A DNA stretch of 64,000 nucleotides from DAOTWC01 sp048499435. Lineage in GTDB: Bacteria; Chloroflexota; Anaerolineae; Aggregatilineales; Phototrophicaceae. Within the stretch, counting starts at the first letter, position 1. Every line of letters starts with the position of its first letter. The stretch is taken from the NCBI GenBank assembly GCA_048499435.1, contig JASNZW010000004.1, positions 186,001 through 250,000 of the forward strand. Reading direction: 5' to 3'. The notes beneath the pieces were generated by a model. It was not told the origin of the DNA and made no database searches. It saw only the letters and a list, made by a program, of their open reading frames with translations. This document shows, in pieces, positions 63,586 through 64,000 of the stretch. The position numbers and the translations under genes were made by a program.

Positions 63586-64000
63586 TTGAACGATCTGGTC
63601 GTTGGGCTGGATGTAGGGACGAACAAAATCTGCACCATCGTGGGCGAGGTGCGCGCCGACGATGTGTTTGTCGTGGGCGTGGGCATTGAACCCAGCCGGG
63701 GGATGAAGAAAGGGATCGTCAACGACATCGCCCAGCTTACAGCGGCGATCTCCGCTTCGATTCACAAGGCGGAAAAGAGCAGCGGCTACGATATCAGCCG
63801 CGCCTTCGTGAGCGTGGCCGGCAGCCATATCGCCTCGATCAGCAGCCGGGGCATGGTGGGCATCACCGGGCAGCGCGGCGTCAACCGCGACGACCTGCTG
63901 CGCGCGATGGAAGCGGCGCGCGCCATCGCCATCCCGCACAACCGCGAGGTGCTGCATGTCGTGCCGCGCAGCTACTCGCTGGATGGGCAGGAGCGCGTCC
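63586..64000 (+). CDS. ftsA: Cell division protein FtsA (partial)
   Basis: The frame starts at TTG 63586, one base after the ftsQ stop, with GAGGGG about ten bases before it, and remains open to the end of the window (138 residues). L-V-V-G-L-D-V-G-T-N-K (about 4-14) is the actin-fold phosphate-1 loop of FtsA, G-I-V-N-D-I near 43 and F-V-S-V-A-G-S-H near 70 match the 1A/1C region. FtsA anchors FtsZ to the membrane. The rare TTG start may keep its level below that of FtsQ. The C-terminus lies outside the window. Confidence 0.88.
   Translation, partial: MNDLVVGLDVGTNKICTIVGEVRADDVFVVGVGIEPSRGMKKGIVNDIAQLTAAISASIHKAEKSSGYDISRAFVSVAGSHIASISSRGMVGITGQRGVNRDDLLRAMEAARAIAIPHNREVLHVVPRSYSLDGQERV

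Overview
The window is GC-rich, gene-dense bacterial DNA. The gene content looks like Chloroflexota (Anaerolineae-like): exported multidomain lipoproteins, family-5 peptide ABC transport, a multiheme cytochrome/ferredoxin/NrfD cluster, a TIR protein fused to a nucleotide-binding domain, and a division and cell-wall cluster with a CvpA-like insert. No rRNA, tRNA, CRISPR array, insertion sequence or phage gene was recognised. The taxonomic placement is an inference.

Layout. 1-5.9 kb: end of an exported protein, a HAD protein, an exported trypsin-like protease, a small lipoprotein, a PfkB sugar kinase and a zinc-ribbon/TPR protein. 5.9-13.8 kb (minus strand): an amino-acid-binding protein, a SelW-like protein with an in-frame TGA, a membrane glycosyltransferase-like protein, serA, a HAD phosphatase, serB and a second large membrane protein. 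13.8-21.4 kb (plus): TetR regulator, membrane protein and a beta-oxidation set (two acyl-CoA dehydrogenases, a FadN-type fusion, a thiolase). 21.5-25.2 kb: a peptide/nickel-type ABC importer.

25.3-37 kb is the most unusual part. A six-domain exported rhodanese protein and an 11-heme lipoprotein cytochrome lie on the minus strand, the latter interrupted by an in-frame TGA followed by a SECIS-like hairpin. A divergent LysR regulator follows. Then come an octaheme cytochrome, a Tat-type four-cluster ferredoxin, an NrfD membrane subunit, a Cys-type CcmE and a diheme cytochrome lipoprotein. Together they look like an extracytoplasmic electron-transfer module. Two in-frame TGA codons (in the SelW-like gene and in the cytochrome), each followed at a similar distance by a hairpin whose tip starts with GU, suggest that this organism makes selenocysteine. 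No Sec-machinery gene was seen here.

37-51.7 kb is housekeeping and metabolic: M20 peptidase, lipid kinase, response regulator, proA, proB, a KDPG-aldolase-like enzyme, a beta-propeller lipoprotein, a degenerate aspartokinase-like protein, glycerate kinase, a cyclic-nucleotide-binding/TIR protein, uvrC and a tandem esterase. 51.8-64 kb is the division and cell-wall cluster rsmH-ftsL-ftsI-mraY-murD-ftsW-murG-cvpA-murC-murB-ftsQ-ftsA, mostly with overlapping or nearly touching genes. It has no mraZ, murE or murF, and it runs off the right edge in ftsA.
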